Positions 34,691 through 46,003 of a DNA stretch of 64,000 bases are shown piece by piece. The notes beneath the pieces were generated by a model. That model had not been told where the DNA came from and did no database searches. It was given only the letters and a program-made list of their open reading frames with translations. Made by a program: the position numbers and the translations under genes. The number at the start of each line of letters is the position of its first letter. The stretch's first letter is position 1. The DNA comes from Atrichornis clamosus (taxonomy: Eukaryota > Chordata > Aves > Passeriformes > Menuridae), in the NCBI GenBank assembly GCA_013400975.1, contig WBMZ01006400.1, positions 496,001 through 560,000 of the forward strand. Direction: 5' to 3'.

Positions 34691-37600
34691 CCCATATCGT
34701 GAAAACTAGGAGCAACTTACACAGCTACAGCACGGCCAGGGAAGGGCAGGAAACCTACTGCATATGGAGTACCATGGCACTTTCTGGGGCAAAGGAGCTT
34801 CCTCCTGGGAAAGGAGCTACTGGCAGGCACAGAAATACAATGCTAAAAAAGCAGCACAATGCAAAGAAGGAATGTAAGGAATGATCATTTGTTTTTTCTC
34901 TTGAGGTTAATGTCAGACTAAGGAGTCAATGTTATTTTACATTCACAACCACTGGCAAGTATATTGTTTTTCTGTAGCCACATTTGAGGGAAAAGTGTGA
35001 TTGACTACTTAGATTTTATAGCTCTAAGGATAATCAAAGGCTAGGAATATGATTTATGATTTTTTAAAAAATGGGTATAAATAGTTATTTCTCCAAAGAG
35101 AAGGTTTAGATGTGACAAGCACAGGTTTTAAAAACTTATGGGAAAGCTTTTCATTCTAAAGAAAAACAAAGTGTTTGTTGTCAAAATTTAATAGTTTTGG
35201 AATAAGAAATAAGGTGCAAATTTTTATCAGTGAGAGGAGCTAATACCCAGGATAACAATGTCTGTTTATTGCCAGTTAAATGTTTAGAAGTTAACTTTTT
35301 TTTTAACAGATTGACCTTGGTCAAGTATTAGGATTAAACCAGCATCAGGATCTAGAGCAGCGAAATTTTATGGGTGGTGTTACAGAAGAGGCCAGAGCAG
35401 ACAATAATCCTTTCTGGTTTTAAAATATACAATTGCTTGCTTTTCTGTGAATGTATTAAAGTAACCTCAGTTCCCAACATGTACCTTCACCAGTGACAAA
35501 TCTCCAGTGGAAATATGTTAATAGCTGCACAGGTGTTAGAATAAAAAATGGCAAAATCTGTTTTCTAGGTGAGAACAGAAGGTGGATTCTGTTGGAGATT
35601 TGTTTGATAGTTATGAATACCAGGTACAAGACAGTGTCAGTTAAAGATGACTTGAGCAGATGGATGGCAGAGTGTGTGCACCGTGAAGTGATGTTAATTG
35701 AATGGCCTGGGAGTTTGTTTAAAATTCTTAAAATGAATAATTGGAAAACAATTAAAGAAGCGACTACAGTCTGCAAATTCCAGGGATGCCAGCTGGCCCA
35801 GAAGGTGGGATTGGAGCTACATGAAACACAACATTGGGGGTTTCCCTGATTTTCACAAAAGAAAGCTCAAGATAGACTTCTTTGTGTATTTCTCCAAGAG
35901 CATAAGTGACTGTTTTGATAGTTTTTTTTGTTTTATAATAGTTTTCACATTGCCAGGATCTCAAACTATTTTTATTTAGTGTCACCATTTCTGTAAGCAA
36001 AACATCAGACTGCCAGAGCTGAGGTACCTTAACGTTTCATCAATAAATTTGAATGAATGGGCTGCAGGGATGGCTGTCAGCAGTCAGGAGAGGGCTCTGA
36101 CAGTGCTGTGAGGGTGTCAGGCATGGTGCTGGGGCTGTTATCCCTGCGGGATAGAGCACTGGTTTACACGTGTGTTCAGAGCCATCTGGATTCACTGCAC
36201 ACGTGGCGCAGAGTTTCACTGCACAGGTGGCCAGAAGTGATGCACACATAGGAACACTGACCCCAGGTTTTCAGCCAAAAGAGCTGAACGGGAGCCTGGT
36301 TTCTCCCTCTGTGTTCTCATTGAAACCAGTGTAAAATCAAGCAGTGCATATTTCACATGCTGAACTTCTTCCTCAATCTTTTCTTCCCTAAGCCAATGCT
36401 GCAAAGAAATACTATCTTTTACTAATAAAATGAGACACAAAATATAGGAAAAAGACCAGATCCTCAGCAGCCTTAGGATAGTAGAGTCAGCTTTGCAGAG
36501 TACTCCCTGCACATGCTGTGGCTATTGCCCGGGAAAATCTCTGCACTGCTCTCTTTCCACGTGTTTAGCACTAGAATCCTAAAGTATCTTGAAATTATTG
36601 GAAAGCTTGGTTGGTTTCTTTTCCTTTCTGGGGCTGGGACCAGGTCCTAGCTCATGTCAAGCAAAATGTGAGGGAAACCAGCACTGTGTTGTTGTGGTCC
36701 TCTTGATCACAGAGCAACCTGCAGTTTGGAAAAGACTCTGGTGTATCCGGGGACCGCTGCAGAGGATGGAGATTCTCTGTCCCAAAAGATTTACACGGCA
36801 GCCTTGACACTCGTGAAAACCTTCCTTCTGTAAAACGTTTAGAGGCACAAGGTTCTCCAGCTGTGACACTATGATTAATAGTGTTTTGTATCGAAATGCT
36901 GAACCCAGACAGACTGTGTGTGAAATGGGTAGTTCACAGCGTGGTTATTTTACTATTTCTGCATTTATTGTGAGTGACCAGCATTCAGAAACCATTGTGT
37001 GGGTCATGGCCCTATTTGGAAAGTTAATTCTGAAGATTGCTGTTCTCAAAAGACAAATTAAGCTTATTAACCTTTCCTTCCCTTCCTCTCTTCCTTCCCT
37101 TGTAATGTCAATGGAGAGTGTTTGGTTTCCATATGTCTGATTTCCAAGTTAGCCCTTACCAAGGGCATTATCCCCCTGCACCGACTGGCTGTTCTGACTC
37201 CGGGGGAGGGGTTGCATGTGACACCTGAACAATAGGAAATGCTGGTGATATCTCTGGTACCATTACATGGCAGCTGTGGAGAAATGGTGACTTTTCTAGA
37301 GGCCACTTCTGAAACACCTCTAACTGCCTCACACCTCTTGAAAGTCATAAAGTGCAACTTCAGCTCCAACTTACTCTGAAATGGTTCACATGAACCACTT
37401 CCCCCAGCTCCTGCCCTCAGTGTATTCCCCATCAGCTGCCTACGCTGCTTCACGCAATTCCCATCTGGAGCAGCTGTGCTTCAGGAAATGCACTTTAGGG
37501 ACTGTTAAAGCCCTGATGCCTCTAATAGCTCCAGTAAAGAGCAGAAATAAATGTAATGAAGGGGTAGAGAAGTATTGAGGTGCACTGAGCATTCAGGAAG

Positions 37601-38916
37601 CTCCTGTTCTCCAGCGCAGGGAGGGAAGCTCAGCTCAGCTCCTCATCCCACCCAGCAAAGAGCCTGAAAGCAAACACTCCCCTTCCTCTGCCAGGGCAGA
37701 GACCTGCCACGATACCGGTGGGAGAACCAAAAGAAGGGGGGTAGTGGTGCTGCCAGGAGCCATTGCTGCAGCACTGCCCATACAGAATGTGGTTTAACCA
37801 GCTCTTCAGCCAGGCCATTGGGCAGGGCTGATAGCAAACCACTGGGGGAATGTTGTCTGGCATCACTGCAGCAAACACTCTGTTAATGCCTGGAGCTCAC
37901 CCCTTTAGAATGGTACAGCAAGGAGAGCAGCATGAACACACTGGAAAAAAAAATCCAAGTATTTTGAATCTGCACACTGATGGAATGAATCCCAGTTTAA
38001 CTTCCAGAAATGCTTCTCTTTCTGATGTAGGCATTTAATTGATTAGCAACAGCCTGTGGTGCTTGATGTCAAGATTCCTTCCCAGCAGCAATGGGATTGA
38101 TGTGCTCACCTCTCCCTGGCCAGCCCCACTCCTCTCAGCCACTGGCCTGGGTCGGTGCTGCCAAAAGTGTGTCTTCACAGAAATATCCCATCCTTCTTTG
38201 TCTGCTTCCCAAATATGTTCTTGAAAACATGCTTACTAGAGGAAGTGTTTAGTGAGGATCCAGTAAAAGTGCATGAGACAAGAAAGATCAACACTGCCAG
38301 TAACTGTGTGGGCTTTCAGATGTGCCCCATCTCCAGCAAAAGGGAAGCACATACGGAGAGAACCTGCAGCGAAAAGGTGATTACAAGCTTACAGCAGAAG
38401 CTGAGGTTAAAGTCACCCTCTGTCTCCCAAAGGCCTGTGAAATGGCTGCACTGGAACGGGGGTGCTCTTATCATGCTTTTAAGCTTCTCAGATGCTTAAA
38501 TGATATGAATTACAAACATGCTGTATTTCCTGGAATGTCTTGAAGGTTTGCCAGCTTCTTAGCTCTCCTTTCTTGAATCTCCTCTGAAAGCAAAGCAAAT
38601 TAATGCTGCTGAAAACCTCTGCTGTTCTGGAAACCAGATGGCTTTCCAGACAGTGCAGCCGTGCCCCTGGGTTGCAGGGACACCCTGCAGAGCCATGGAT
38701 CCAGAGGTTCTCCCCACATCCCAGGCAGATTTCTCCTTCCTCCAGCCCACATCTGAGTCCCACTGTGTCCCTCACTTGTCCTGACCTTGTTTTGTAAACT
38801 CAACTTCTGAGCTCCACCTGGGACCTTCATGGCAGACTACTGAAGGTGGCCATTGCCACAGCCATGGAGCAGGCAGGGATAGTGGAGGGACAGCAAGTAT
38901 TTAGACCAACATAGAG
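34691..38916. other. Noncoding DNA with moderate GC patches
   Basis: No gene recognised. The 118-codon frame at 35493-35849 (plus) and the 128-codon frame at 37067-37453 (minus) show no motifs, and each is opposed by frames on the other strand. The E-box repeat at 36167-36231 and a CTTCC-type pyrimidine run at about 37075-37101 are the only structures seen. Confidence 0.6.
36167..36231 (+). repeat. E-box-bearing 17-bp direct repeat
   Basis: TTCACTGCACACGTGGC (36191-36207) recurs with one change as TTCACTGCACAGGTGGC (36215-36231), a 24-bp period. The copies carry the E-boxes CACGTG (36200-36205) and CAGGTG (36224-36229). A further CACGTG lies at 36167-36172. Three E-boxes in about 60 bp could bind bHLH factors, but a regulatory role is inference only. 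Confidence 0.8.
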
Positions 38917-39332
38917 CGGGGTTTGAGTTGTAAGGTGCCTCAAAGATCACCTAGTTCTGGCTCCCTGCCATGGGCAGGGATGCTTCCCACCAGATCCATC
39001 CAAGATCCAAGCTCCATCCAACCTGGCCTTGAATTCCAGAGATGGGGTATCCACAGTTTCCCTGGGCAACCTGTTCCAGTGTCTCACCACCCTCACAGGA
39101 AAGAATTTCTTCCCCTTATCTTATCTAAACTCACCCTGTTTCAATTTAAAGCCATTCCCACATGTCCTAACACTACATGCCCCTGTCAAAAGTCCCTCTC
39201 CAGCTCTCTTGTATCCCCTTTAGGTACTGGAAGGAGCCATCCAGTCTCCCTGGAGCCTTCTCTTCTCCAGCCTGAACAACCCAACTGTCTCAGCCTGTGT
39301 TGACAGGAGCAGTGCTCCAGCCCCTCCGTGAT
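38917..39332 (-). mobile_element. CR1 LINE fragment, 3' end
   Basis: The plus strand reads as the reverse complement of an avian CR1 3' end: 'gtttgagttgtaaggtgcct', 'caaagatcacctagttctgg', 'ccctgccatgggcagggatg', 'catccaacctggccttgaat', 'ggcaacctgttccagtgtct', 'ttcttccccttatcttatct', ending at 'cttctcttctccagcctgaa' and 'gagcagtgctccagcccc'. About 415 bases survive. The 126-codon plus-strand open frame at 38923-39303 is an antisense reading of this element and is not a gene. Confidence 0.93.
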
Positions 39333-40795
39333 GCCGAGGAGCCACACACCCCGTTAGCACATGCTCTGGAATGAAGATCTCTTCACAATTCTTCCTGAAT
39401 TATCGAGGGGGAAGGTGTGTGTCCATGCCTGGTGCTGACACTGTGCAGGGGTCCCTCTGAGGAGAGCTGAAGCACAGTCCCTCTGCAGGGCACAGCCGAG
39501 CCCCTCAGGGAGGCTGGTGGCACCCACGGGTCCCAGGAAGGTGATTTCACCCAGCAGACCCTGGTAAACCTTGTCATGCTTTTTCACTGACAATTTAAAG
39601 CTCTTACATTCTTCACTTCTTATCTGAACAGAAGTGACATTTAATTCCAATGGGAGCTACATGGATTTACACCTATAGACTGTGTCCTTAAATTGTCTTA
39701 ATGCCAAAAGGGCCGCTCTTTTTCTGATAACAATATTGTATCTTTGAGGTGTTTGTCTTGTCATGTCATACTGTGATGGATCACACAGTTCCACACCAAA
39801 TCACCATAGGGAAGCAGATATAAAACAAATACTGCTCCAAAAAGGAACAAAATATTTATAAAACTATGTTCCTTGTTTCAGCACTGCTAATATTGAAGTG
39901 CTGTTTTCCATCCAATACAGACAGGGCAGTCTACAGGCATTACAACACAAATCACCTCCACGGAGCAACTTACAAGTTTCAAACAGATTTTTTCAAGTTG
40001 CATTTTCAAGACCTGTACTTCAAAGCCATAAGGGAAAATATATTGTATTACATTATCAATATGTGAAGCAGGCTGGAAAAGCTTCTCCTTAGGGATCTCA
40101 AAGCCATTATAGTAAATTTGTGCTTCATAATAAAAAATATGTATTTCTAGAATAAATCAAAACCAGAAGCACTTTTCTCTTTAGAGCTGGTGAGATGAGT
40201 GAGGGTTTCAGGTGCTGAATCCAATGGTTTGAGAGCTCAACCATAAATCACAGAGATAAGACAAAATGCACCCTCCTATCCTCCCATTCCTAATGTGTAA
40301 TCAGCTGCTTGGGAAAGTTAAATGGCATCTTAAAGGACAAAAATAAAGCACCGCTTATCTTCTTAATCTTAAAGGTAATATGAAAAGGCAGATACCCAAT
40401 CTGCCTGTTGCTTTCAAAGGTATATTCGTCTTTTCTTGGGCAAATGTGAGCAGGCAGGAATTGTCTGCATGTCCTGTGTGACACAGCTCATGCATCTGGC
40501 CCTGCATTATTTCTGCAAGGCACAGAGCAGCTGCAGGAGGCACGTGCAGACATAGCAGAGGAAAATGTAGTCCTTTTCCCCCAAAGGAAACAAGACACCT
40601 GTCATTGCATAGGGCAAAGTTGCACTGTCGGCCTTGACCCTTTTTATTTAAATAATACATAAAAGTGATTGCTTTGTCACTATGTAGATGGTAAAACTAC
40701 ATTTGGACATACTGTTCTACACATAGCTAAAGAAAAGTTGAATTCTGAACATACCAAGGCTCTCAATATTTTTTAGAGTCTCTTGGTGCTGCTGC

Positions 40796-40980
40796 AGCAT
40801 TTCTCCTGTTCTCTCCCCCACAGTTCTGCTCTCACTTGTCATCTCTCCTCTCTTTTGATCCTGTCTCTTCCTCTGCCTTTATCTTTCCTTTTCATGCTCC
40901 TCCTCCTCTTTCCACTGCTATCTCAAATTATTTCTCCTCCTAGATCTTCCTTCTGTTGTCAGGGGGGTTCTTCCTTTCTT
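40796..40980 (+). repeat. Pyrimidine-rich (CT) tract
   Basis: Roughly 180 bases are dominated by C and T, with few purines and no fixed unit ('catctctcctctcttttgat', 'ctgtctcttcctctgccttt', 'atgctcctcctcctctttcc'). It may be an old (CT)n or (CCT)n simple repeat. The 114-codon open frame over it is a low-complexity artefact rich in Ser and Leu. Confidence 0.75.
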
Positions 40981-43717
40981 CTGAAACGCCTGATTCCACT
41001 AAGTGCTGACAAGGCTCCCCGTTGTCTCAGGACAAGAGGAGCTGAAGGACGGTGTGTTAGACTGCACAGGAAGGCTGCCAAGAGTGAAACTCTGCTCCAC
41101 AAGCAGAACAAACAACAAAAAGTCTGAGGAGTGGATAACATATAGATATGCCACGTTGAGTACTTGTCTACTCCTGGAGAGGCCTTAAAAATGTCCTTAC
41201 TGTTAGCCTTGCCTTGCCTGGGGTTTTCTGCTGTCAGCTGTAGTAACCAGAAAAAAACCCCAAAAACAGGCTGGCAGCTTCATGATGCTCTTCCCAAGAA
41301 GCACAGAATACTTTACAGCCTGTAAAGTGGGTGGGAGGTGACAGCTAGCAGTAGTGACCTCTCCCACAGGGGCTTTGTGGTGCCACTGCTGTTCCTCTCC
41401 TGGCGAGCTGTGCGCTTTCCCAGTTTCCAACAAAAACATCAATATTTTGATATTTCTTTTTTAGATTAGGAGTAAAAACTGAAGCCATCTACATTTGCTG
41501 CTGGGTTTCCAGTCAATGTTAAGTTTGGAAATTCTGAAATTATTTCCTTCAATCACCATCCAGCCACTGACACCCTTCAGTGCCAGAGAGCAGTGGCTGT
41601 GAGGGATCTCCTTCATTCTGCTGCAGCCCCAGAGCCCTCTGTGCAGGTCAGAAATGAGCCTGTGCTTCTGGAAGAGTGCACATAGTTTTAAAAATCTGTG
41701 TTAACATTTTTGTCTACTGAAGAAGAAAAAGTAATAGAGTATTCCTTTCAATCTGAATTCTCATGTGCATGCAAATAAATGCATAATCAAAGAGACCCAA
41801 AATGCTTTAACTGTATTTAAGCAGGTGAAATATTTCAATTCTACTCAAATTTCCTCATTGGAAAAAAGAAAAGCAGCAACAACAGAGAAACAACAAAAAC
41901 TGGGAATGTACTTTCCAATTACATAATCCTAATGGAAGGAAATTCTTGGCCACCTCTAATTCTGAATTACTTTTCAAATTGAAACCCTACTGGGGCCAAA
42001 GTCCACAACCTTGAATAAGTTCTCACAGATGGAAAGGTGAATCAAAACTCTTCCTTTCTTTCTCCTCTGATTAAAATATTTTTAAAGCCTACTTTTCTAA
42101 AAGCTGGAAAACAAGAACATCTTAAAAGAAAGCAAGACATTTCATCCACCACTCTGCCCATTAGAAAATGAAAGAAAAAAATACACAGTTTTGATGTTAG
42201 TGTTGCTCAGTGAACTACCACCCAGTATCCAGCTCTCATAAGTATGGTATAGAAACCATGCAGCATGAGTTAAAAGAAAAAAGTAGCATATAAATTTTAC
42301 TCTATTTTGGTTGTTTCTATTTAGCAAAAATCCTGTGATATTATAATAGCTCAGGATTACAGGATTGCTTCATCACCACCACAAAGGGCTGGTTGGTCTC
42401 GAGTGCTTTACTCCAAGGTAATTGATAGCTAAAGGACTCGAGCTATGTAATGGAGTTACAGAGAGCATTGCAAGTAGATGCTGTGCTTTGTTCCACCTAA
42501 TGATGTTTTGTGCAGGCTGTCTTAATTAGGAGGGATGGAGAGCTTTCTGCAGCAGTGGTACTCACTTGAATGAGCTATAACAAAGTACAAGACAAGCAGA
42601 GATGAGGATTAGCACATTTGCCTTTGTGTAAAAAGAGGAGGAGAACAGAGAGTTGACCTGATCTGAAATGTATAGAATTTTCATTAGCTTTCTATCCAAG
42701 TCACCCATCTTGACTTAGCCAACTTAAAGACTCCACTTTTTTTTTGTTTCCAATGGGACAGAGCAGTAGCCTATTTTTCTCAGCTAAGTAACATACTAAA
42801 TTTCCAGCTTCTTGACCAAGACAATATTTTACCTTATGCCAATCAGCCAGTGTTAGCAAACTTGTTGGGAGTGAGGAAGGGGAGAGGAGGATTAAGACAA
42901 GGTCATCCTTCTTCCCACCATGGATAAAAATGCCAAGACTTTTCCTCTTGATTTTCTCACTCTCACTTCCAGAACCCTCAGGTCCTGTGTCTGCAGAACC
43001 AAAAATTGTGCAGCGGATCAAGGGACTGTCATATAGCACTGGGACTGATTCTCATGTAGACAAAAGTCCCTTTCCGTCCCCTTTGAAGATATGTTTTCTG
43101 CACTGCAAAACCACTTTATGCTAACCTTTGTATGAATCAGTGTCAGGACTGTGGTGCTTAATTGATTAAGATGCTAGAGGGTCTGAAAGGAAAATGGTTG
43201 TACTATAAAAAATGCAGTTCCTTCAAGGTGTTAAAATCTAATGAGATTTTCCACTTGTTTGCGCACAGCTGGCTCAGGGCATCTTTTGTAAAGGCCTTCC
43301 CTAGCTGAGGAGCTGAGGAAAAACACTTAAAGCTGCTTAGTTATTGTTTCTTGCTTTGAAGGACAAGCCCCATTATTAGGTTTTTCTGATGCTCTGTATG
43401 GCCTTCGGATGTGGTTTTTTCTCATTTAGAGGTTCTGAAGTAGCTGGTAGGATTCTGACCAGAGTTTCTGTAAACTGCTACACTACCACTTACAATCCCT
43501 TACTCAGTACATGCCTACGTTGTGTCCAGCAGTCACATCAGGCTCCTGTGTTGCTCCACTTTTATTAAAGAACAAGTTAATCTTCTTGGAAACAGCAACC
43601 CTCGTCCCCAGTAAACCCTTCCTCTCATCTCCACTCAAACAAGGTCTTGTTTACAAAGTAAAAGGGTAGCTTCAGTCTGGGTTTTTCATGCCACCACTGG
43701 TAAAAGAAGAAAAAACA

Positions 43718-43767
43718 TAAAATGAGGAAAGAAATGTGCTTAAAATGAGGAAAGAAATGTGCTTAAA
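43718..43767 (+). repeat. Perfect 23-bp tandem duplication
   Basis: Positions 43718-43740 and 43741-43763 are identical 23-base units (starting TAAAATGAGG, ending AATGTGCT), followed by a partial third start (TAAAGTGG). The purine-rich unit and exact identity point to a recent slippage or duplication event. Confidence 0.95.
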
Positions 43768-45469
43768 GTGGAGAAAAAATAAGTAGGGAGGGGGGGAAAT
43801 GAATTGACAAACTGTAGAAGAATAAATTGTGGCAATAATGACCAGAAGGTAAAAATCTGGTCCCCCTAGTATTCTTCGTTTAAAATTTCCCTCTCCTGAT
43901 TAAAACTTTGTAAATAGTAATTATTATCACAAAGATATTCATAAACAGATGTTTTTAAAAATGCAAATTAGTCCACAATTCAGAAAATATGCAGGTTGCG
44001 TGCCACAGGGAATTTAATCTTTGAAAGCAGAAAAATGCATCAGACCCCATTTCCAGCAGAATACCATAAGTCAGTACTGGAAGCAGCACTTATTTTTTTT
44101 CTCTACTTGTTAAATATGGTAATGGAGGGGAAAACCTATTATTTACTGATGACTACTGCTTTTATAGTGCATTTGTATTCATAAAAAAGCATAGAGTATA
44201 TCTAATTCCAAGTTGCTTTATTAATTTAGCATAAAACTGAAGCATACTTATATGAACAAAAGTAAAAATAGTTTCTGTTAACATATATAAGTATCTACAA
44301 ATAATTCAAAAGGTGCACATTATTTTGCTCTTCTTCCCCTTTGTTCAAATCAGACACTTTCTGGTAAGTAACAAGAGCTTTCCTGATTGTTGTTTTTTTG
44401 GGAAATGCAACATGGATTATTGTTTCTGGGAGGGTAATTGGCTGTGGAGTCTCTTCTTTTTCATATCATGATACTACTAGAAATGATGAAATACTATAGA
44501 TTCTAAAATGAGTATGGTCACTTAATTTTAAAACAAAGCAATTACTGTTCTATTACCAGGTATTCTGAATCAATATATTGTCTTGCAACTTGCACTCACA
44601 TCCAGAATAAATCTATAATATTACAAGTAGTCAGAGGTGAATAGCAACAGAGCAGAACAGATATTCAACACGAGTCCTCGGGTATAGTTTGTACAGATTG
44701 TAGACCCAGATTGGCCAGCAGAGAAAATACAGGTTGGTTATTGGTCTTCTAGGTGTCTCAAAATATCCAACTTGCCCTGGGATATACAGAATTGATAGAG
44801 CTTCTGGAAGCAATAAATTATAATTCTTACCTTATTTTCAACAGCTAGAGTTAGTCCCTTTGACATCAAAGGAACTAATAAAGCACAAAGAGTGCACTGG
44901 ATTTGACCCAAGAGACACACATGCACTTTTATAGACAAGGTAAAATTTTATTGGTAATGGTAAGCCTCGTGGCTGACTTTCTTACTTGTCTGGATTTTTC
45001 TGCCTGTCGCTTTCTTTTCAATAATACTTTGAATAAAAACTATCAGCTCCCATTTCTTCCTGACTGGAAAAACAATCTCCCTCTCAAAAGGAAAAATAAA
45101 AAATTCACAGTGGTTTAGTAATAAGTAAAATACTTAACATGAATAATGAGTAAGCAAAAAAAAAAAAGTCATCACTGCTACAAATCTTAAAACCAGAAAA
45201 GCAGATGAGAGCTGCTTTTTTTCCCCAACTGAAGAATTTTTTTACTGTTATATTTGTTCCTCTAATTGGTACTTTATACATTAGCACTTATGCAGCTTAA
45301 ACGTCTGATTTTTAAAAATGCTTTAATAAAGGGTTACACAACTCAAGCCCCCAGATTACAATAATTACAAAATTAAACCTCCTCAGGCCCTCTGAACAGC
45401 AGGTAACTGCCGTCTACTCCATGGAACCTGAAGCAGGGAATGCCAGGATGAGTAGGGATGCTCCTCTTT

Positions 45470-45710
45470 ATTCAAACTGACAGAGAGCAGGCTGAGATCA
45501 GGTACAAGGAAAACGTTCTGCCCTGCGAGGGTGGTGAGGCACAGACTGCCCAGAGAAGCTGTGGCTGCCCCATCCCTGAGACTGTCCAAGGCCAGCTTGG
45601 ATGGGGCTTGGAGCAACCTGGTCTGGTGGAAGGTCCCTGCCCATGGCAGGGGGTTGGAACAAGATGAGCTTTAAAGTCCATTCCAACCCAAACCACTCTG
45701 TGATGAGCTC
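45470..45710 (+). mobile_element. CR1 LINE fragment, 3' end (left copy of a head-to-tail pair)
   Basis: In sense orientation the sequence reads 'ggtacaaggaaaacgttctg', 'cgagggtggtgaggcacaga', 'ctgcccagagaagctgtggc', 'tgccccatccctgagactgt', 'aaggccagcttggatggggc', 'ctgcccatggcagggggttg' and 'ccattccaacccaaaccact', closing with CTGTGATG. This is the complete 3' terminus of an avian CR1 with a fuzzy 5' truncation point. The next CR1 starts within a few bases of its end. Confidence 0.93.
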
Positions 45711-46003
45711 CTAGGACAAAAAGAAATGGCCTCAAATTGTGCCAAGAGGGGTTTAGATTAGATATCAGGGAAAATTTCTTCACCAAAATGGTTGTCAGGC
45801 ATTGAACAGGGTGCCCAGCACAGCAGTGGAGTCACCATTCCCAGAGAGATATAAAAGACGTGTAGGTGAGACACCTGGGGACAGGTTTTAGTGGTGGGCT
45901 TGGTAGTCCTGGGCTAACAGTGTCCATGATCTATGTCCATGATCCATGTACGTCTCCTATGATCTTAGAAGTTTTTTCCAACAAAAATAATTCTATAATT
46001 TCC
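45711..46003 (+). mobile_element. CR1 LINE fragment, 3' end (right copy of a head-to-tail pair)
   Basis: It begins 'ctaggacaaaaagaaatggc' and continues 'ctcaaattgtgccaagaggg', 'gtttagattagatatcaggg', 'ttcttcaccaaaatggttgt', 'gcattgaacagggtgcccag', ending at 'gatcttagaagttttttcca' and a degraded ATTCTAT tail near 46000. It is a second CR1 of another subfamily on the same strand, directly behind the 45470 copy. A small internal duplication of the 'tgtccatgatc' kind lies near 45920-45950. Confidence 0.9.

Larger units (their letters stand above)
39333..45469. other. Noncoding DNA between CR1 copies
   Basis: No gene recognised. It contains the CT-rich tract (40796-40980), the 23-bp tandem duplication (43718) and a complex AT-rich stretch at about 42340-42560 that could be a conserved noncoding element ('ggtaattgatagctaaagga', 'tgtcttaattaggagggatg'). 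Confidence 0.55.

Noticed and set aside
35493..35849. 118-codon plus-strand open frame
   Set aside because: Checked for zinc finger, kinase or retroelement signatures and found none; a 106-codon minus-strand frame overlaps it.
36300..36480. Second palindromic repeat suggested by 'ccagatcctcagcag' and 'cattgaaaccagtgtaaaat'
   Set aside because: The two words resemble parts of a known reptile palindromic repeat, but their order and spacing do not form inverted arms.
37067..37453. 128-codon minus-strand open frame
   Set aside because: No motif, biased composition at the end caused by a pyrimidine-rich run (CTTCC type), and no splice or transcript evidence in sequence.
38923..39303. 126-codon plus-strand open frame
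   Set aside because: It is the antisense reading of a CR1 3' end; the text of the DNA matches CR1 throughout.
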